NCBI GenBank assembly: GCA_013041925.1
Contig: JABDRB010000011.1
Coordinates: 186,001 to 250,000 of the forward strand
Length of the DNA stretch: 64,000 nucleotides
Direction: 5' to 3'
Origin: Akkermansiaceae bacterium
GTDB taxonomy: Bacteria; Verrucomicrobiota; Verrucomicrobiia; Verrucomicrobiales; Akkermansiaceae
Made by a program: the position numbers and the translations under genes. The stretch's first letter is position 1. Each line of letters starts with the position of its first letter. Shown one piece after another: positions 35,831 to 45,426 of the stretch. Below the pieces are notes generated by a model, which was not told the DNA's origin, did no database searches, and worked only from the letters and a program-made list of their open reading frames with translations.

Positions 35831-36508
35831 TTATTCGCCCTTCAGCGATGTCGTGAGGCTCTCGGAAACTTGCTTGGCAATCTTCTTATACCCGTCCTTG
35901 GTGTAATGCACATCACCCGGCATGATAAATAGGCTAGCAGGAAATTCTCTGGTAAGTGCATTGAGGTCATTGATTGTTACACGATGCTTTTTCATGACCT
36001 TGGCCGCCACTTCATTATATCTCTTGTCGTCGCCAACCTTACGACCCGCCTCATTCTCTGGCACAACAGTCGTATGAGCCCAAATCAGTTTGGCATTCGT
36101 CTTTTTTAACCGTGTGACGAGCTGGTCGAGGTTCTTCTCATATTGCTCTGGCGTGGTCGTGATCTTCCCATTGACCTTGTCCCTCCTCCCCTGAACTTTC
36201 GATTTTGGATGGCGGTAGCAGAGGTCCCATAGGCCCCAATTAAAATGTATCACATCCCATTTTGTTTTCCCTATCCACTCGTCGATCCTCTTCAGCCCTG
36301 TCCCCGTATGCTGCGCATTTCCTCGATGATGTTGCACAACAGCTTTCCCTTTAAGGACTTGGGTAACGTGAGGCGTATACCCTATGGATATTGAGTCTCC
36401 TATGATCAACACTTGAGGCAGATCAACCTTCTGGGATGCCCCCTTCGCAAAAAGGGGTGGCATCACGAAGTGCATCAGCAGCCATGTTAAAATAAGGAGT
36501 TTTTTCAT
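35831..36508 (-). CDS. Secreted SGNH/GDSL hydrolase
   Basis: A 225-residue exported esterase-like enzyme. A signal peptide (MKKLLILTWLLMHFVMPPLFA) is followed by block I IIGDSISIG (nucleophile serine), a block II/III region FNWGLWDLCYR, and block V GDVHYTKDGY with the Asp and His of the triad. Members of this group deacetylate or de-esterify carbohydrates. It is downstream of the ThuA gene on the same strand (153-base gap), a pairing consistent with glycan or sugar processing. The substrate is not determined. Confidence 0.8.
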   Translation of the reverse strand: MKKLLILTWLLMHFVMPPLFAKGASQKVDLPQVLIIGDSISIGYTPHVTQVLKGKAVVQHHRGNAQHTGTGLKRIDEWIGKTKWDVIHFNWGLWDLCYRHPKSKVQGRRDKVNGKITTTPEQYEKNLDQLVTRLKKTNAKLIWAHTTVVPENEAGRKVGDDKRYNEVAAKVMKKHRVTINDLNALTREFPASLFIMPGDVHYTKDGYKKIAKQVSESLTTSLKGE

Positions 36509-36661
36509 CTTCGGTGGTTTCTTTTATTATTACAGGACGAGCCATCTCCGTGAAGACTTCATCGAGAGCTGGGTCATCAATGGCGGATTCAATTACTTAA
36601 GGAGGGTAAGTTAGATTTAAACACGGCGGAAAGCTGTTTCAGCCCTTGTGCGTTGACCGCT

Positions 36662-37513
36662 TTACTTGGCGGAGGATTTCTTCCCAGAAAGATAGTGCAC
36701 ACCATCGATGATGAGATTCTGAAACGGCGCCGCGTTCCAGTCATGCACATCGTGACCCGTGCTGAGCCCCATCACCTGTGATTTCCCCTGTGGGCAAGTC
36801 CACGCGACAACGGCATCCTTTTCCCCCTGCACACCCTTGATCAGAGGGACGACGGTATCGATTATGTAAATATTATTGTAGAGCTCGGTGTTACCCGTGG
36901 TGAAGCCGTCAGGAAAGCGTTGGGTAACGGGATGCTCCTTCGTGAGCACATGCATGACAATCGGCTTTTTCGGGCCGTGACTGCCGCTGGCAACGCCAGT
37001 GAAATCACCCCAAGCAGGAAAGGCTTTGTCGCCGTGATTTTTTTTCCATTCAGCCACCAGATCCTCCTTCGCCTTGGCCTTGCCATGATAATGGGGGCCA
37101 ATCGCTCCCGCCTTGCCCCTTTTGAACGTATCCCACCAGCTGTGCATCGAACAGTGAATCAACAGAGCCGGCACGCCATTGACACGTGTCTGGTCCATCA
37201 GGTTATCCGCAGCTTCCAGATCCCGACACCCAGCAAAACAAAAATTATACACCACCGCATCGTATCCCACGGCAAAGTCCTTGGTGCGCAATTTCTTAAT
37301 CTGCGCATCATGCTCGCCGGTCATCACGGTAACATCCCATCCAGCCTTTTGGCCGACCTCCTTGAAGATGGCTAGCTGAGGCGTGTACTTGTGATACTTC
37401 CCTGGTTCGTGCGTAACATAAAGCACCTTGGTTTTTTCAGCTTTTTCAGCAACGGCAGAGATGGATGTGAGTAGCAGCAGTGCGCCCCCTATCAGGGTTT
37501 GTAATGTATTCAT
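36662..37513 (-). CDS. Secreted ThuA-domain protein
   Basis: A 283-residue exported protein of the ThuA family (a class I glutamine-amidotransferase-like fold linked to trehalose and keto-sugar metabolism). A signal peptide ([22 protein letters not shown]) is followed by [15 protein letters not shown], the [12 protein letters not shown] segment, [13 protein letters not shown] and a late [18 protein letters not shown]. The frame continues upstream without a stop into a dinB fragment (to 37708), but the signal peptide at the ATG at 37513 fixes the real start. It probably pairs with the SGNH gene downstream. Confidence 0.82.
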   Translation of the reverse strand: MNTLQTLIGGALLLLTSISAVAEKAEKTKVLYVTHEPGKYHKYTPQLAIFKEVGQKAGWDVTVMTGEHDAQIKKLRTKDFAVGYDAVVYNFCFAGCRDLEAADNLMDQTRVNGVPALLIHCSMHSWWDTFKRGKAGAIGPHYHGKAKAKEDLVAEWKKNHGDKAFPAWGDFTGVASGSHGPKKPIVMHVLTKEHPVTQRFPDGFTTGNTELYNNIYIIDTVVPLIKGVQGEKDAVVAWTCPQGKSQVMGLSTGHDVHDWNAAPFQNLIIDGVHYLSGKKSSAK

Positions 37514-37618
37514 GGGTTCGTAATGAGTGAGTTGCCCCTTGCAAGGTTCAAGCAACCTGCTCGTTATGACTGGCTTTGGCAAAGAAATATTACAAACAAT
37601 TGGATCAGAACCCCGTAT

Positions 37619-37708
37619 GCCGTCCACGGCCACAGGTTGACCTCGCAGGGAGGGATTCTCCCGCTCTTCAATGGCTGCGTAAAAGCAGTCCATATCGATG
37701 TGGATCAT
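37619..37708 (-). pseudogene. dinB: 5' remnant of dinB (DNA polymerase IV)
   Basis: Thirty codons read [20 protein letters not shown] followed by [10 protein letters not shown], the characteristic first residues of DinB, including the catalytic DMDCF(Y) metal-binding aspartate and the LRG-PVAV segment. Homology then stops abruptly and the frame runs through unrelated sequence into the ThuA gene. The missing ~320 residues are not found anywhere else in the window, so this is the severed 5' end of a dinB gene. Confidence 0.75.
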
Positions 37709-37759
37709 TTTTTTCAGTCTTCAGGGGGGGACAGTTGGAGCCGTCCCAGACACATTGCC

Positions 37760-38464
37760 CTATCCGATTACCGTCTTAGGAGGCAGCGGCGTCGGGGGTA
37801 CTTCATCGAGAGCACGTTCACGCACCTCCCCGTCAACATTCGTCTGCCAGTAATTCCCCGTCTCAACCTGCAGACAGGTAAGCCACCCGCCGCGACCAGG
37901 GTCCGTATCGATGCAGACGGCATGGCCGAGGTTCAATGGCACATAGGATTTCTGTGCCGTGTGACCGCAGATCATCGTCTTCCCCGATTGGTGGGGCTTG
38001 GGCATGCCGAATTTTTTATGGATCAGAGTGAACGGGAGTTGTTGCGCAAGCGGGACGTCGGCCTCAAGGTTGGCGTGCACAAAGATATGTGTCTCCGTCT
38101 CAAACGAGGATCGGTTTTTCCGCAAAAAATTCCAGTGTGCGGCAGGGACGTCGTCAAAACCGCCAGGACCATAGGACTCCAGCGTCTCCGCTCCACCCCA
38201 GACTTCCAGCCAGTGAGCACGATCGGTCAAATCCATCTCAGAGAGGAAAAACTTCTCCTCATGGTTCCCTGAGAGGAACGTGATATCGTAGCCTTGCCGC
38301 TGCACATTGATGAGGAAATCGATCACTCCCTTTGAATCAGGACCTCGATCGATATAGTCGCCCATAAAAATAATACGGTCCTCAGGCTGGGGCGCGATCA
38401 CCTCCCAGATCTGCCGGAGCGGAGCTAGGCAGCCGTGAATGTCTCCGATAGCAAGTGTTCTCAT
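37760..38464 (-). CDS. Calcineurin-like metallophosphoesterase (PPP-type Ser/Thr phosphatase or Ap4A hydrolase-like)
   Basis: A 234-residue cytoplasmic phosphatase. The metal-binding signatures are complete: GDIHGC, GDYIDRGPDS, SGNHEE, and later HAN and CGHT histidines. This PPP signature fits bacterial protein phosphatases related to PrpA/PrpB and Ap4A hydrolases (PrpE). The frame starts at 38545; the ATG at 38464 right before RTLAIGDIHG is the proper start. It is upstream of the dinB remnant on the same strand; no kinase is adjacent. Confidence 0.82.
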   Translation of the reverse strand: MRTLAIGDIHGCLAPLRQIWEVIAPQPEDRIIFMGDYIDRGPDSKGVIDFLINVQRQGYDITFLSGNHEEKFFLSEMDLTDRAHWLEVWGGAETLESYGPGGFDDVPAAHWNFLRKNRSSFETETHIFVHANLEADVPLAQQLPFTLIHKKFGMPKPHQSGKTMICGHTAQKSYVPLNLGHAVCIDTDPGRGGWLTCLQVETGNYWQTNVDGEVRERALDEVPPTPLPPKTVIG

Positions 38465-38675
38465 GATGTCGACCCGCAACCTAAGCACCCACAGACGATT
38501 TGACAAGACCGAGAGACTAGCTGCCAGACTTTCCAAGTCACACACGCAGATGCCGTCAACGACGTGCTCTACCTAGGCTGAGATAGCCACGCCGCATCAT
38601 CGCATTTCTCGATGGATAAAAATATGAATGAAAGAGGTTGCCGATGAGCCACGTTCCGTTTGTGATACCCATCTT

Positions 38676-39725
38676 ATGAAATCACTCCTGATGATCACAT
38701 TCTCCGTCGCGGCCTGCCTGACCTCAGTCCACGCCCATGATAACCACAATCACGCCACCCATGCTCCAGTCGGCAAGGGAATCACCGAGGTCATCCACAC
38801 CGGCAATGGGGCATTCAGCTACCGCACCGTCCCTGGGTTTGGTAAACTTCCCGACGGATCCAAGCTCGGCCCGACCCATGGCGGCGTCGTGATCGACCAA
38901 CAAGGGTTGATCTACGTCAGCACCAATGGCAGCAAAGCCATCTGCGTCTTTCAACCCGACGGCACATTCGTCAAGTCCATGACACCCTCCGTCCAAGGCA
39001 TCCATGGCATGCAAATCATCACCGAAGGCGAAAAAGAATACATCTTTGGCGCCCAGCTCGCTGGAGCAAAGGGCCAAAACCTCCGCGCCATCAAACTCGA
39101 CCTCGACGGCAACATCGTCTTATCCATCCCACACGAAGGAACCGGCGAAATCCCAGGGGGGACTAAAGGCATCACCGGTATCGCCGTAGCACCCGATGGC
39201 TCAATCTTTGTCAGTATGGGTTACGGCTCAAACCTCATCCATCAATTCGACAAATCCGGCAAGATCCTCAAATCCTTTGGCGGACGCGGTAAAGATCCAC
39301 AAAAATTCATGACCTGCCACGGCCTCGGCATCGACACCCGCTTCGAGTCACCCCGCTTACTCGTCTGCGATCGCGAAAAACGCCGCCTTGTCCACCTCGA
39401 TCTCGACGGCAACTGGATCGGCGAATATGCCACGAACCTGCGCCGACCCTGCGCCGTTTCATTTTTCGGCGACTACTGCGCCGTGGCCGAGCTCGAAGCC
39501 CGCGTCGTCATTCTCGATAAAAACGGGACGCCCGTTTCATTTGTTGGGGACAACCCCAACAAAAAACAGTGGGCTGGGTTCCGAGTGAAACCCGAAGACC
39601 AAAAGCTCGGTATTTTCACCGCCCCCCACGGCCTGAGCTTCGACAAAGAGGGAAACCTCTACGTCCAAGATTGGAATGCCACCGGCCGAGTCAGCAAGCT
39701 CATGCTGGTTCAACCTACCGATTAA
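38676..39725 (+). CDS. Secreted NHL-type beta-propeller protein
   Basis: A 349-residue exported protein (signal peptide MKSLLMITFSVAACLTSVHA followed by a His/Asn-rich DNHNHATHA stretch that could bind metal). Repeated blade motifs such as GLIYVSTNGSKAICVFQPDG, GSIFVSMGYGSNLIHQFDKSG and GNLYVQDWNATGRVSKL indicate an NHL/SGL-like six-bladed propeller. The ATG at 38676 gives the signal peptide. It is followed 18 bases later by a Tat-exported FAD enzyme, so the two are probably cotranscribed. It could be a binding scaffold or a lactonase-like hydrolase; no catalytic residue is evident. Confidence 0.75.
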   Translation: MKSLLMITFSVAACLTSVHAHDNHNHATHAPVGKGITEVIHTGNGAFSYRTVPGFGKLPDGSKLGPTHGGVVIDQQGLIYVSTNGSKAICVFQPDGTFVKSMTPSVQGIHGMQIITEGEKEYIFGAQLAGAKGQNLRAIKLDLDGNIVLSIPHEGTGEIPGGTKGITGIAVAPDGSIFVSMGYGSNLIHQFDKSGKILKSFGGRGKDPQKFMTCHGLGIDTRFESPRLLVCDREKRRLVHLDLDGNWIGEYATNLRRPCAVSFFGDYCAVAELEARVVILDKNGTPVSFVGDNPNKKQWAGFRVKPEDQKLGIFTAPHGLSFDKEGNLYVQDWNATGRVSKLMLVQPTD

Positions 39726-39743
39726 TCATCACACAATCCAACC

Positions 39744-41534
39744 ATGCAACGACGTAATTTCCTCAAAGCACTCAGTGCCTCGTCCCTTCTGCCGTCAACA
39801 CTTTGCGCAGCGAAAACTCGGCCCGATCCCGATGACATCCTCGTGGATGCCGTGACATTTGAGAACAAGGGAGGATGGGTCGTCGACCCCCAATTTATCG
39901 AACAAATGGGGTCACCCTACCTGCTCGCCCACGGTGCCGGTAATCCCGTCGACAATGCCACAACAACCATCACCGTCAACAACACAGGCACCTACCACGT
40001 CTGGGTGCGCACAAAGAACTGGGTCCCAGGAAATTGGGAGGCCCCAGGGAGATTTGAGCTCATCATCAACGGAATCAAAAATAAAACCATTTTTGGAACC
40101 CATGACGGATGGGCGTGGCAAAAAGGGACAGCGGTCGACCTCACCCAAGGTGAATGCACGCTCGAGCTCCACGACCTCACTGGCTTCGAGGGTCGGTGCG
40201 ATGCCGTCTTTCTCACCCAGGACGAAACGACAGCCCCCCCCAACAACATCAAGGAATTGGGCACATGGAAACGGCATCAACTCGGGCTCAGCCAAGACGT
40301 CGATCAATCCCACAGCTTTGATCTCGTGATCGTCGGTGGTGGGATCGCCGGTTGCGCTGCGGCACTCGCCGCGGATGATCAAGGGCTGCAGGTCGCACTC
40401 ATCCAGAACCGACCAGTGCTCGGCGGCAATGCCAGCGGAGAAATCCGTGTGCACACGCTTGGCATCCACGGAAAAGTGTCCCGATTGCTTAAAAAAATCG
40501 ATACCAAACACTGGCCCAATAATTCTCCGAAAGCGCTGGAAGACGATGCCAAACGCCACGCATCACTTGAGGCCGCAAAAAATGTGACACTCTTCATGGA
40601 CACCTCCGTGACCTCAGTGCACATGGATGGAAAAACCATCCACAGCGTGGAAGCACGCAGCAACACCTCACATCACCGTATCCGCCTATCTGGCAGCCAA
40701 TTTATCGATTGCACGGGTGATGGTCTGGTGGGATTCATGGCAGGTGCCGAATACCGATACGGGCGAGAATCTAAAAATGAATTCGGAGAAGGCTGGGATA
40801 AGTTTGGCGATCTATGGAGCCCTGAAAAGGCAGACAACCGAGTCATGGGAACCACCGTGATGTGGCGCAGCGCGGAGGGGACATCCGCAAGCCCATTCCC
40901 CGCCACCCCATGGGCCAAGGATGTGGCCAAGACATACGCTGAGAAAAAAAGCGAGTGGTATTGGGAATACTCAGACAATGACCAACACCAAATCCACGAT
41001 GCCGAAGCCATCCGCGACCATATGTTCCGCGCGGTCTATGGAAATTTCTCCAATATCAAAAAAAATCCGGCCCATGCACGGCTCAACCTCGAGTGGGTTG
41101 CCTTCATCAGTGGCAAACGGGAATCACGCCGCCTCATCGGTGACCATATTTACACGATGCAGGATGTCACCCAGCACACTGCATTTCCCGACACCGTGGT
41201 GATGGAAAAACGTGAGATCGACGTCCACTATCAAAAAAGCCTGAAAGGCTTCATCGTCGATTTTATTTCCAAGGCCCTTTTCTACAAAACCGAGGACCAT
41301 TACTCTATCCCGTTCCGCTCACTCTATTCCAAAGACGTCCCGAACCTGATGATGGCCGGCCGCTGTTTCAGTTGCTCCCACATCGGACTAGGCGGTCCAA
41401 GAGTCATGAATACCTGCGGCCAGATGGGCGCGGCCTGTGGCTACGCCGCATCCCTCTGTAAAAAATACAAAACGACCCCACGCGGCATCGCCGGAACACA
41501 CATCAAGGAGTTGCGTAAACTGATCGGTTTTTAG
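39744..41534 (+). CDS. Tat-exported FAD-dependent oxidoreductase with N-terminal carbohydrate-binding-like domain
   Basis: A 596-residue exported flavoprotein. The twin-arginine leader (QRRNFLKALS) is followed by a beta-sandwich of ~130 residues (TGTYHVWVRTKNW, GTAVDLTQGECTLELHDL) resembling modules found beside glycan-active domains. The FAD-binding fold follows: DLVIVGGGIAGCAAALAA near residue 200, GGNASGEIR and FIDCTGDGLV, with a C-terminal PNLMMAGRCFSCSH. This FAD_oxidored type is common in Bacteroidetes, Planctomycetes and Verrucomicrobia glycan loci, often mislabelled xanthan lyase. Substrate unknown; the propeller upstream and the membrane protein downstream are likely partners. Confidence 0.8.
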   Translation: MQRRNFLKALSASSLLPSTLCAAKTRPDPDDILVDAVTFENKGGWVVDPQFIEQMGSPYLLAHGAGNPVDNATTTITVNNTGTYHVWVRTKNWVPGNWEAPGRFELIINGIKNKTIFGTHDGWAWQKGTAVDLTQGECTLELHDLTGFEGRCDAVFLTQDETTAPPNNIKELGTWKRHQLGLSQDVDQSHSFDLVIVGGGIAGCAAALAADDQGLQVALIQNRPVLGGNASGEIRVHTLGIHGKVSRLLKKIDTKHWPNNSPKALEDDAKRHASLEAAKNVTLFMDTSVTSVHMDGKTIHSVEARSNTSHHRIRLSGSQFIDCTGDGLVGFMAGAEYRYGRESKNEFGEGWDKFGDLWSPEKADNRVMGTTVMWRSAEGTSASPFPATPWAKDVAKTYAEKKSEWYWEYSDNDQHQIHDAEAIRDHMFRAVYGNFSNIKKNPAHARLNLEWVAFISGKRESRRLIGDHIYTMQDVTQHTAFPDTVVMEKREIDVHYQKSLKGFIVDFISKALFYKTEDHYSIPFRSLYSKDVPNLMMAGRCFSCSHIGLGGPRVMNTCGQMGAACGYAASLCKKYKTTPRGIAGTHIKELRKLIGF

Positions 41535-41578
41535 TCGGAAGCCTCCTTTCAAATCGGGCATCACAAAAAAAACGCCAG

Positions 41579-42523
41579 ATGAAACGTTTTATCTACACCT
41601 CCCTATTGCTCAACTTCCTCGTGCTCATGGTTACGGGAGGACTGCGATTTTTCACCCCCTTCCATATCCACCTCAGCCGACTGCATATTTTCTCGGGCCT
41701 GATGCTCGCCCTGCTCATTCTGGTGCACCTCGTTGATCGGTATCAACCACTGAAAACCATCCTCATGCCACGCCGGAAACCTGTCCGAGCTCGCGTCTGG
41801 CTGGCTCCACTCATCGCGCTATGCCTATGTTTCGCCCTCTGGGCCTCGGCATGGTTCGGGATCCAAGGCATCGCCCAACTCATGGCCTTCAGCCACGAGC
41901 AGCGTAATCATGCCTCCATTTTTAGAACTCAGGAGAATGTCGCATACCACCATCAAGATCGATTAACCCGCATCACGAAACTCACCACCACGGATGCCTC
42001 CCTGAATCTCGAACTACTCTGGAAATCCAGCCCACACGGGTGCGCCGTCGCCATCTGGGCCGAAACAAAAGCAGGCAGCATCATCGAGACCCTCTACCTG
42101 ACGGGATCACTCAAATACAGTGAGTCTCACCCTTGGGAACAAGGCACGGCACGTCGCGGGAAAATCCTACCCGTATGGAGACACCGCTACACCGCCGTCT
42201 GCGGGGTGGACCCCTACGGAGCCCCCGACCTGATTTCCCAGCCCACTCTCAACCACCAATGGCTACTCGACAACCACCTCAATGACGGTGAGGATGCCTT
42301 TGTCGTTTTTGCCGAGGTCAACCTGCCCAACGACGATGCACCGTCCCTTATCTACGCGGCCCACATTGATCCAGAGTCGCAGAACCCATACACCCTGCTC
42401 TCACTTGTCGGCCACAGCGGTGGCAGCGAAAAAGACGGCGAGCTTAATTACAACCTCGCCAGCCTACCCGCCAACATCCAGATCGTCGAACGCATCCTCG
42501 TTAAAACCACGTTCGGAAAATAG
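41579..42523 (+). CDS. Membrane-anchored protein with DUF4405-like N-terminus
   Basis: A 314-residue protein. The first ~110 residues contain three hydrophobic helices with regularly placed histidines (FHIHLSRLHIFSG, LVHLVDR), recalling small heme-binding cytochrome b561-like DUF4405 domains. The rest is a periplasmic or extracytoplasmic region with HPWEQGTARRGKILPVWRHRY and no recognised fold. It lies 44 bases after the FAD-enzyme gene in the same direction and could be its membrane electron acceptor (inference). A Walker or other catalytic motif is not seen. Confidence 0.55.
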   Translation: MKRFIYTSLLLNFLVLMVTGGLRFFTPFHIHLSRLHIFSGLMLALLILVHLVDRYQPLKTILMPRRKPVRARVWLAPLIALCLCFALWASAWFGIQGIAQLMAFSHEQRNHASIFRTQENVAYHHQDRLTRITKLTTTDASLNLELLWKSSPHGCAVAIWAETKAGSIIETLYLTGSLKYSESHPWEQGTARRGKILPVWRHRYTAVCGVDPYGAPDLISQPTLNHQWLLDNHLNDGEDAFVVFAEVNLPNDDAPSLIYAAHIDPESQNPYTLLSLVGHSGGSEKDGELNYNLASLPANIQIVERILVKTTFGK

Positions 42524-42668
42524 TGGTTCTCAGCCCAGTGGTCTCACCACCTTACCCCTGCACCGCCCTACTGCCGAGAAATCCGATTAGCGAATTAACG
42601 CATTGCTATCAGACCATAGACCCTCTATATGAAACGCACAGCTATCGTCCATTTCCCTCATCCTCATC

Positions 42669-43340
42669 ATGCCTAGAGTCACTATATCCGAACCAGGAAA
42701 AACCTCACAGCCCTACCGCTTCAAACTCGAACGAAAGCGGATCAAGATCGGCCGTGGAAGCGATAATGACATTGTTATTGAATGTGTGTCAGCCTCCACC
42801 AACCACTGCTCCATGGAACGCGTTGAGGGTGGGTATATCATGCGTGACAAGGGCTCAACCAACGGAATCAAACTCGATGACACCCCGATGGAGGTCATCG
42901 ATCTTTACAATGGCACGGAAGTCCTCGTAGGTGATGTCCCCGTATTCTTCGAACTATCAGATGATGAACTCGAAATATTGGACGAAGAGGAATTCTCCCC
43001 ACAACAGAAAAAAAAGCTCCCACCCGTGGATGAAGAAGAGGAGCCTAAGCTCAAGAGAGCCAGCACCTCCTCACCCCGTGCATCACACACACACCGCCCC
43101 CAACCAGCGCTACAAACAAACAACTCCCCCCTTGCCTCGGTGTTTATTTTGATTCTCATCATCTTGGCCGTCTTTGCAGGCCTGACATTGAGACACCAGC
43201 AGAGAACCGGCGAGTTCCTACCCAGCAAACTGATGGGCGACAACAAGCAGGAAAAACAGAAGGTGAAGCCCGACGATCAAACAGAGGATGAGGAAAGCGA
43301 TTTCACCGAAGACCCACCGGTGACGGATTCCGAGATGTAA
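42669..43340 (+). CDS. FHA-domain membrane protein
   Basis: A 223-residue protein. The N-terminal forkhead-associated domain (residues ~15-95) shows IKIGRGSDNDIVI, a serine and NH region (SASTNHCSM) and KGSTNGI, the phosphothreonine-binding pattern. An acidic linker (ELEILDEEE; DEEEEPKLK) leads to one transmembrane helix (~158-177, LASVFILILIILAVFAGL) and a short acidic tail. It thus presents a phosphopeptide reader at the membrane. No Ser/Thr kinase is adjacent, so the partner is unknown. ATG at 42669. Confidence 0.82.
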   Translation: MPRVTISEPGKTSQPYRFKLERKRIKIGRGSDNDIVIECVSASTNHCSMERVEGGYIMRDKGSTNGIKLDDTPMEVIDLYNGTEVLVGDVPVFFELSDDELEILDEEEFSPQQKKKLPPVDEEEEPKLKRASTSSPRASHTHRPQPALQTNNSPLASVFILILIILAVFAGLTLRHQQRTGEFLPSKLMGDNKQEKQKVKPDDQTEDEESDFTEDPPVTDSEM

Positions 43341-43392
43341 CTCGAATACGATCCCGATCGTCGTTACCCCCGAAGCGACCCTACAACGCACT

Positions 43393-44082
43393 TTATTTTT
43401 TGTGCAGCCACGCATCCGTAGCGTAGCGACTCCTTGCTAGGCGGCCAGCATCCTCAAAAAACATCTCGTCCGGTATCCATTCCACCACATCATCGGACAG
43501 CACTGAGCTGAAGCTCTCACCGAGATCCACAGCATCATCCCCCGCAACCACGCTCCCCTGATGCAGTAATCCATAACGTGTCCTCCGCTGCCCGGCACCA
43601 GCAATTTTTTGACCCGTATCATTGGTGATGTCATAGGCCACCGGGTTATCAAAACATGCCAGACCACCCGCCCCCTCACTAACGGGCGTCAATCGGGCTA
43701 CTTCTCCCAATTCTACCAAGGTATCCGTCAACGCCTGATGAATCACCCGGTAACTCTCGGCACCACGAGCCATGGATAATGCGTGACCACGCGGAATCAC
43801 CAACGTGTAGGTGGCGTCAATCCGGTGATCAACAATACCCCCACCTGTCCAGCGCCGGACATACACCAAATCATCCGACGGAAACGATGCCCTAGCATCA
43901 GCCAGCGCTAAAAAATAACCCAAACTCACCGTGGGCTCACACCACCCGTAAACTCTCAGTATAGGATGAGTTCCCATCCTTTCCATAAGGAGTTGGTCAA
44001 CGGCCATGTTCTCTGCGCCTGTGCGCGCCACATCATCGCGCCAGAATTCCAACGTGTCGAATACTCGCTTGCTTAACATCAT
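43393..44082 (-). CDS. Lipoyl/octanoyl transferase family protein (LipM/LplA-like)
   Basis: A 229-residue member of the biotin/lipoyl-ligase fold that attaches octanoyl or lipoyl groups to carrier domains. RVYGWCEPTVSLGYF, VRRWTGGGIVDH and GQKIAGAGQRRTRYGLLHQGS are family signatures with the conserved lysine (Lys159). The motif GLACFDNPVAYDI has a cysteine (Cys143) at the place of the LipM catalytic cysteine, which favours an octanoyltransferase over an ATP-dependent ligase. It lacks the C-terminal accessory domain of E. coli LplA. It starts 10 bases after kbl, suggesting cotranscription with a glycine-metabolism gene. Confidence 0.75.
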   Translation of the reverse strand: MMLSKRVFDTLEFWRDDVARTGAENMAVDQLLMERMGTHPILRVYGWCEPTVSLGYFLALADARASFPSDDLVYVRRWTGGGIVDHRIDATYTLVIPRGHALSMARGAESYRVIHQALTDTLVELGEVARLTPVSEGAGGLACFDNPVAYDITNDTGQKIAGAGQRRTRYGLLHQGSVVAGDDAVDLGESFSSVLSDDVVEWIPDEMFFEDAGRLARSRYATDAWLHKK

Positions 44083-44092
44083 CCTTGATCGT

Positions 44093-45301
44093 TTATGATT
44101 TAATTCCTAACTCTAATTTGACTGAACCAAAAGCCTCAATCGCTTGATCGAGTTGACCCCGTGTATGCGATGCAGAAATCTGAGTGCGAATGCGGGCCCT
44201 ACCCCTCGGCACTACGGGAAAAAAGAAACCCACCGCGTAAACACCATGATCGAGCAACTTGTTGGAAAATTGCTGAGATAACCCAGCATCACCCAGCATC
44301 ACTGGCGTGATGGGGTGGCCCTCCCCCCCGATATCAAATCCCAGCTGCTCCATCGCATTACGAAAGTACAGCGTATTATCCTCAAGGCGATCACGCAACT
44401 CCGTGGAACGCTCCAACATATCCAACACCTTAAGAGTGGCCGCAACAATGGCAGGCGCCAAGCTATTTGAAAAAAGATACGGGCGGCTTCGTTGACGGAG
44501 CAGATCAATGATTTCTTTTTTTCCTGAAGTAAACCCACCAGATGCACCACCGAGGGCCTTTCCCAAGGTGGAGGTTACGAGATCAACACGCTTCATGACG
44601 TTATGGTATTCTGGCGTTCCCCGCCCAGTCTTTCCCATGAATCCTGTTGCGTGGGAGTCGTCCACCATCACCAGAGCATTGTATTTCTCCGCAAGATTAC
44701 AAATGGCTTTGAGGTTGGCAATCACACCATCCATGGAAAACACACCGTCCGTGGCAATCAGCTTCTGACAACCGTTAGGACCCGATTCTGAGTCTGCTTG
44801 TTGCAGCTGAACCTCGAGGTCTGCCATGTCATTATTAGCATACCGGTACCGGCGCGCCTTACAGAGACGCACTCCATCAATGATCGAGGCATGGTTAAGC
44901 TGATCCGAAATCACCGCATCATCAGGCCCGAGCAAAACCTCAAACAGCCCAGCGTTGGCATCAAAGCACGAGGTGTAAAGGATGGTATCCTCTGTCCCAA
45001 GAAAGTGCGCAATACGCTCTTCAAGCTCGCAGTGAAGCGTCTGTGTCCCACAAATAAACCGGACGGATGCCATCCCAAACCCCCACCGCTTGACCGCATC
45101 TCGTGCAGCAGCCATCACCTCGGGATGATCCGCTAACCCCAGATAGTTGTTGGCACACATGATGATCACTTCATTCCCATCATCAAGGGTGGCTGATGTA
45201 TTCTGCGTAGAGACAAGCTTGCGCTCATGTTTATACAAGCCAGCTTGATCCATTTTTGTAAGCTCCGCCCGAAGTTTGTTTTTAAAAGAATCTGAATACA
45301 T
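44093..45301 (-). CDS. kbl: 2-amino-3-ketobutyrate CoA ligase (glycine C-acetyltransferase)
   Basis: A PLP enzyme of the alpha-oxoamine synthase family that converts 2-amino-3-ketobutyrate and CoA into glycine and acetyl-CoA (second step of threonine degradation). [33 protein letters not shown] and the Schiff-base lysine in [13 protein letters not shown] are characteristic, and the length is ~402. The start ATG is 45301, or 45307 two codons earlier. No threonine dehydrogenase gene is next to it, which usually accompanies kbl. It is followed directly by the lipoyl-transfer gene. Confidence 0.9.
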   Translation of the reverse strand: MYSDSFKNKLRAELTKMDQAGLYKHERKLVSTQNTSATLDDGNEVIIMCANNYLGLADHPEVMAAARDAVKRWGFGMASVRFICGTQTLHCELEERIAHFLGTEDTILYTSCFDANAGLFEVLLGPDDAVISDQLNHASIIDGVRLCKARRYRYANNDMADLEVQLQQADSESGPNGCQKLIATDGVFSMDGVIANLKAICNLAEKYNALVMVDDSHATGFMGKTGRGTPEYHNVMKRVDLVTSTLGKALGGASGGFTSGKKEIIDLLRQRSRPYLFSNSLAPAIVAATLKVLDMLERSTELRDRLEDNTLYFRNAMEQLGFDIGGEGHPITPVMLGDAGLSQQFSNKLLDHGVYAVGFFFPVVPRGRARIRTQISASHTRGQLDQAIEAFGSVKLELGIKS

Positions 45302-45426
45302 AACCATTTACCATCACGAGATGCGCCTCCATGAAAACCACAGCTAACGTCATTTGGCGAGCGTGAAGATCTCGACCATGCCTCACTCGGCCTCACTGCA
45401 TAACCAACGATGACCGCCCCCCTTAT

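Noticed and set aside
37513-37708. DinB-ThuA fusion protein
   Set aside because: The frame is continuous, but the ThuA part has its own signal peptide at 37513, which would be internal and useless in a fusion, so the DinB piece is treated as a remnant.
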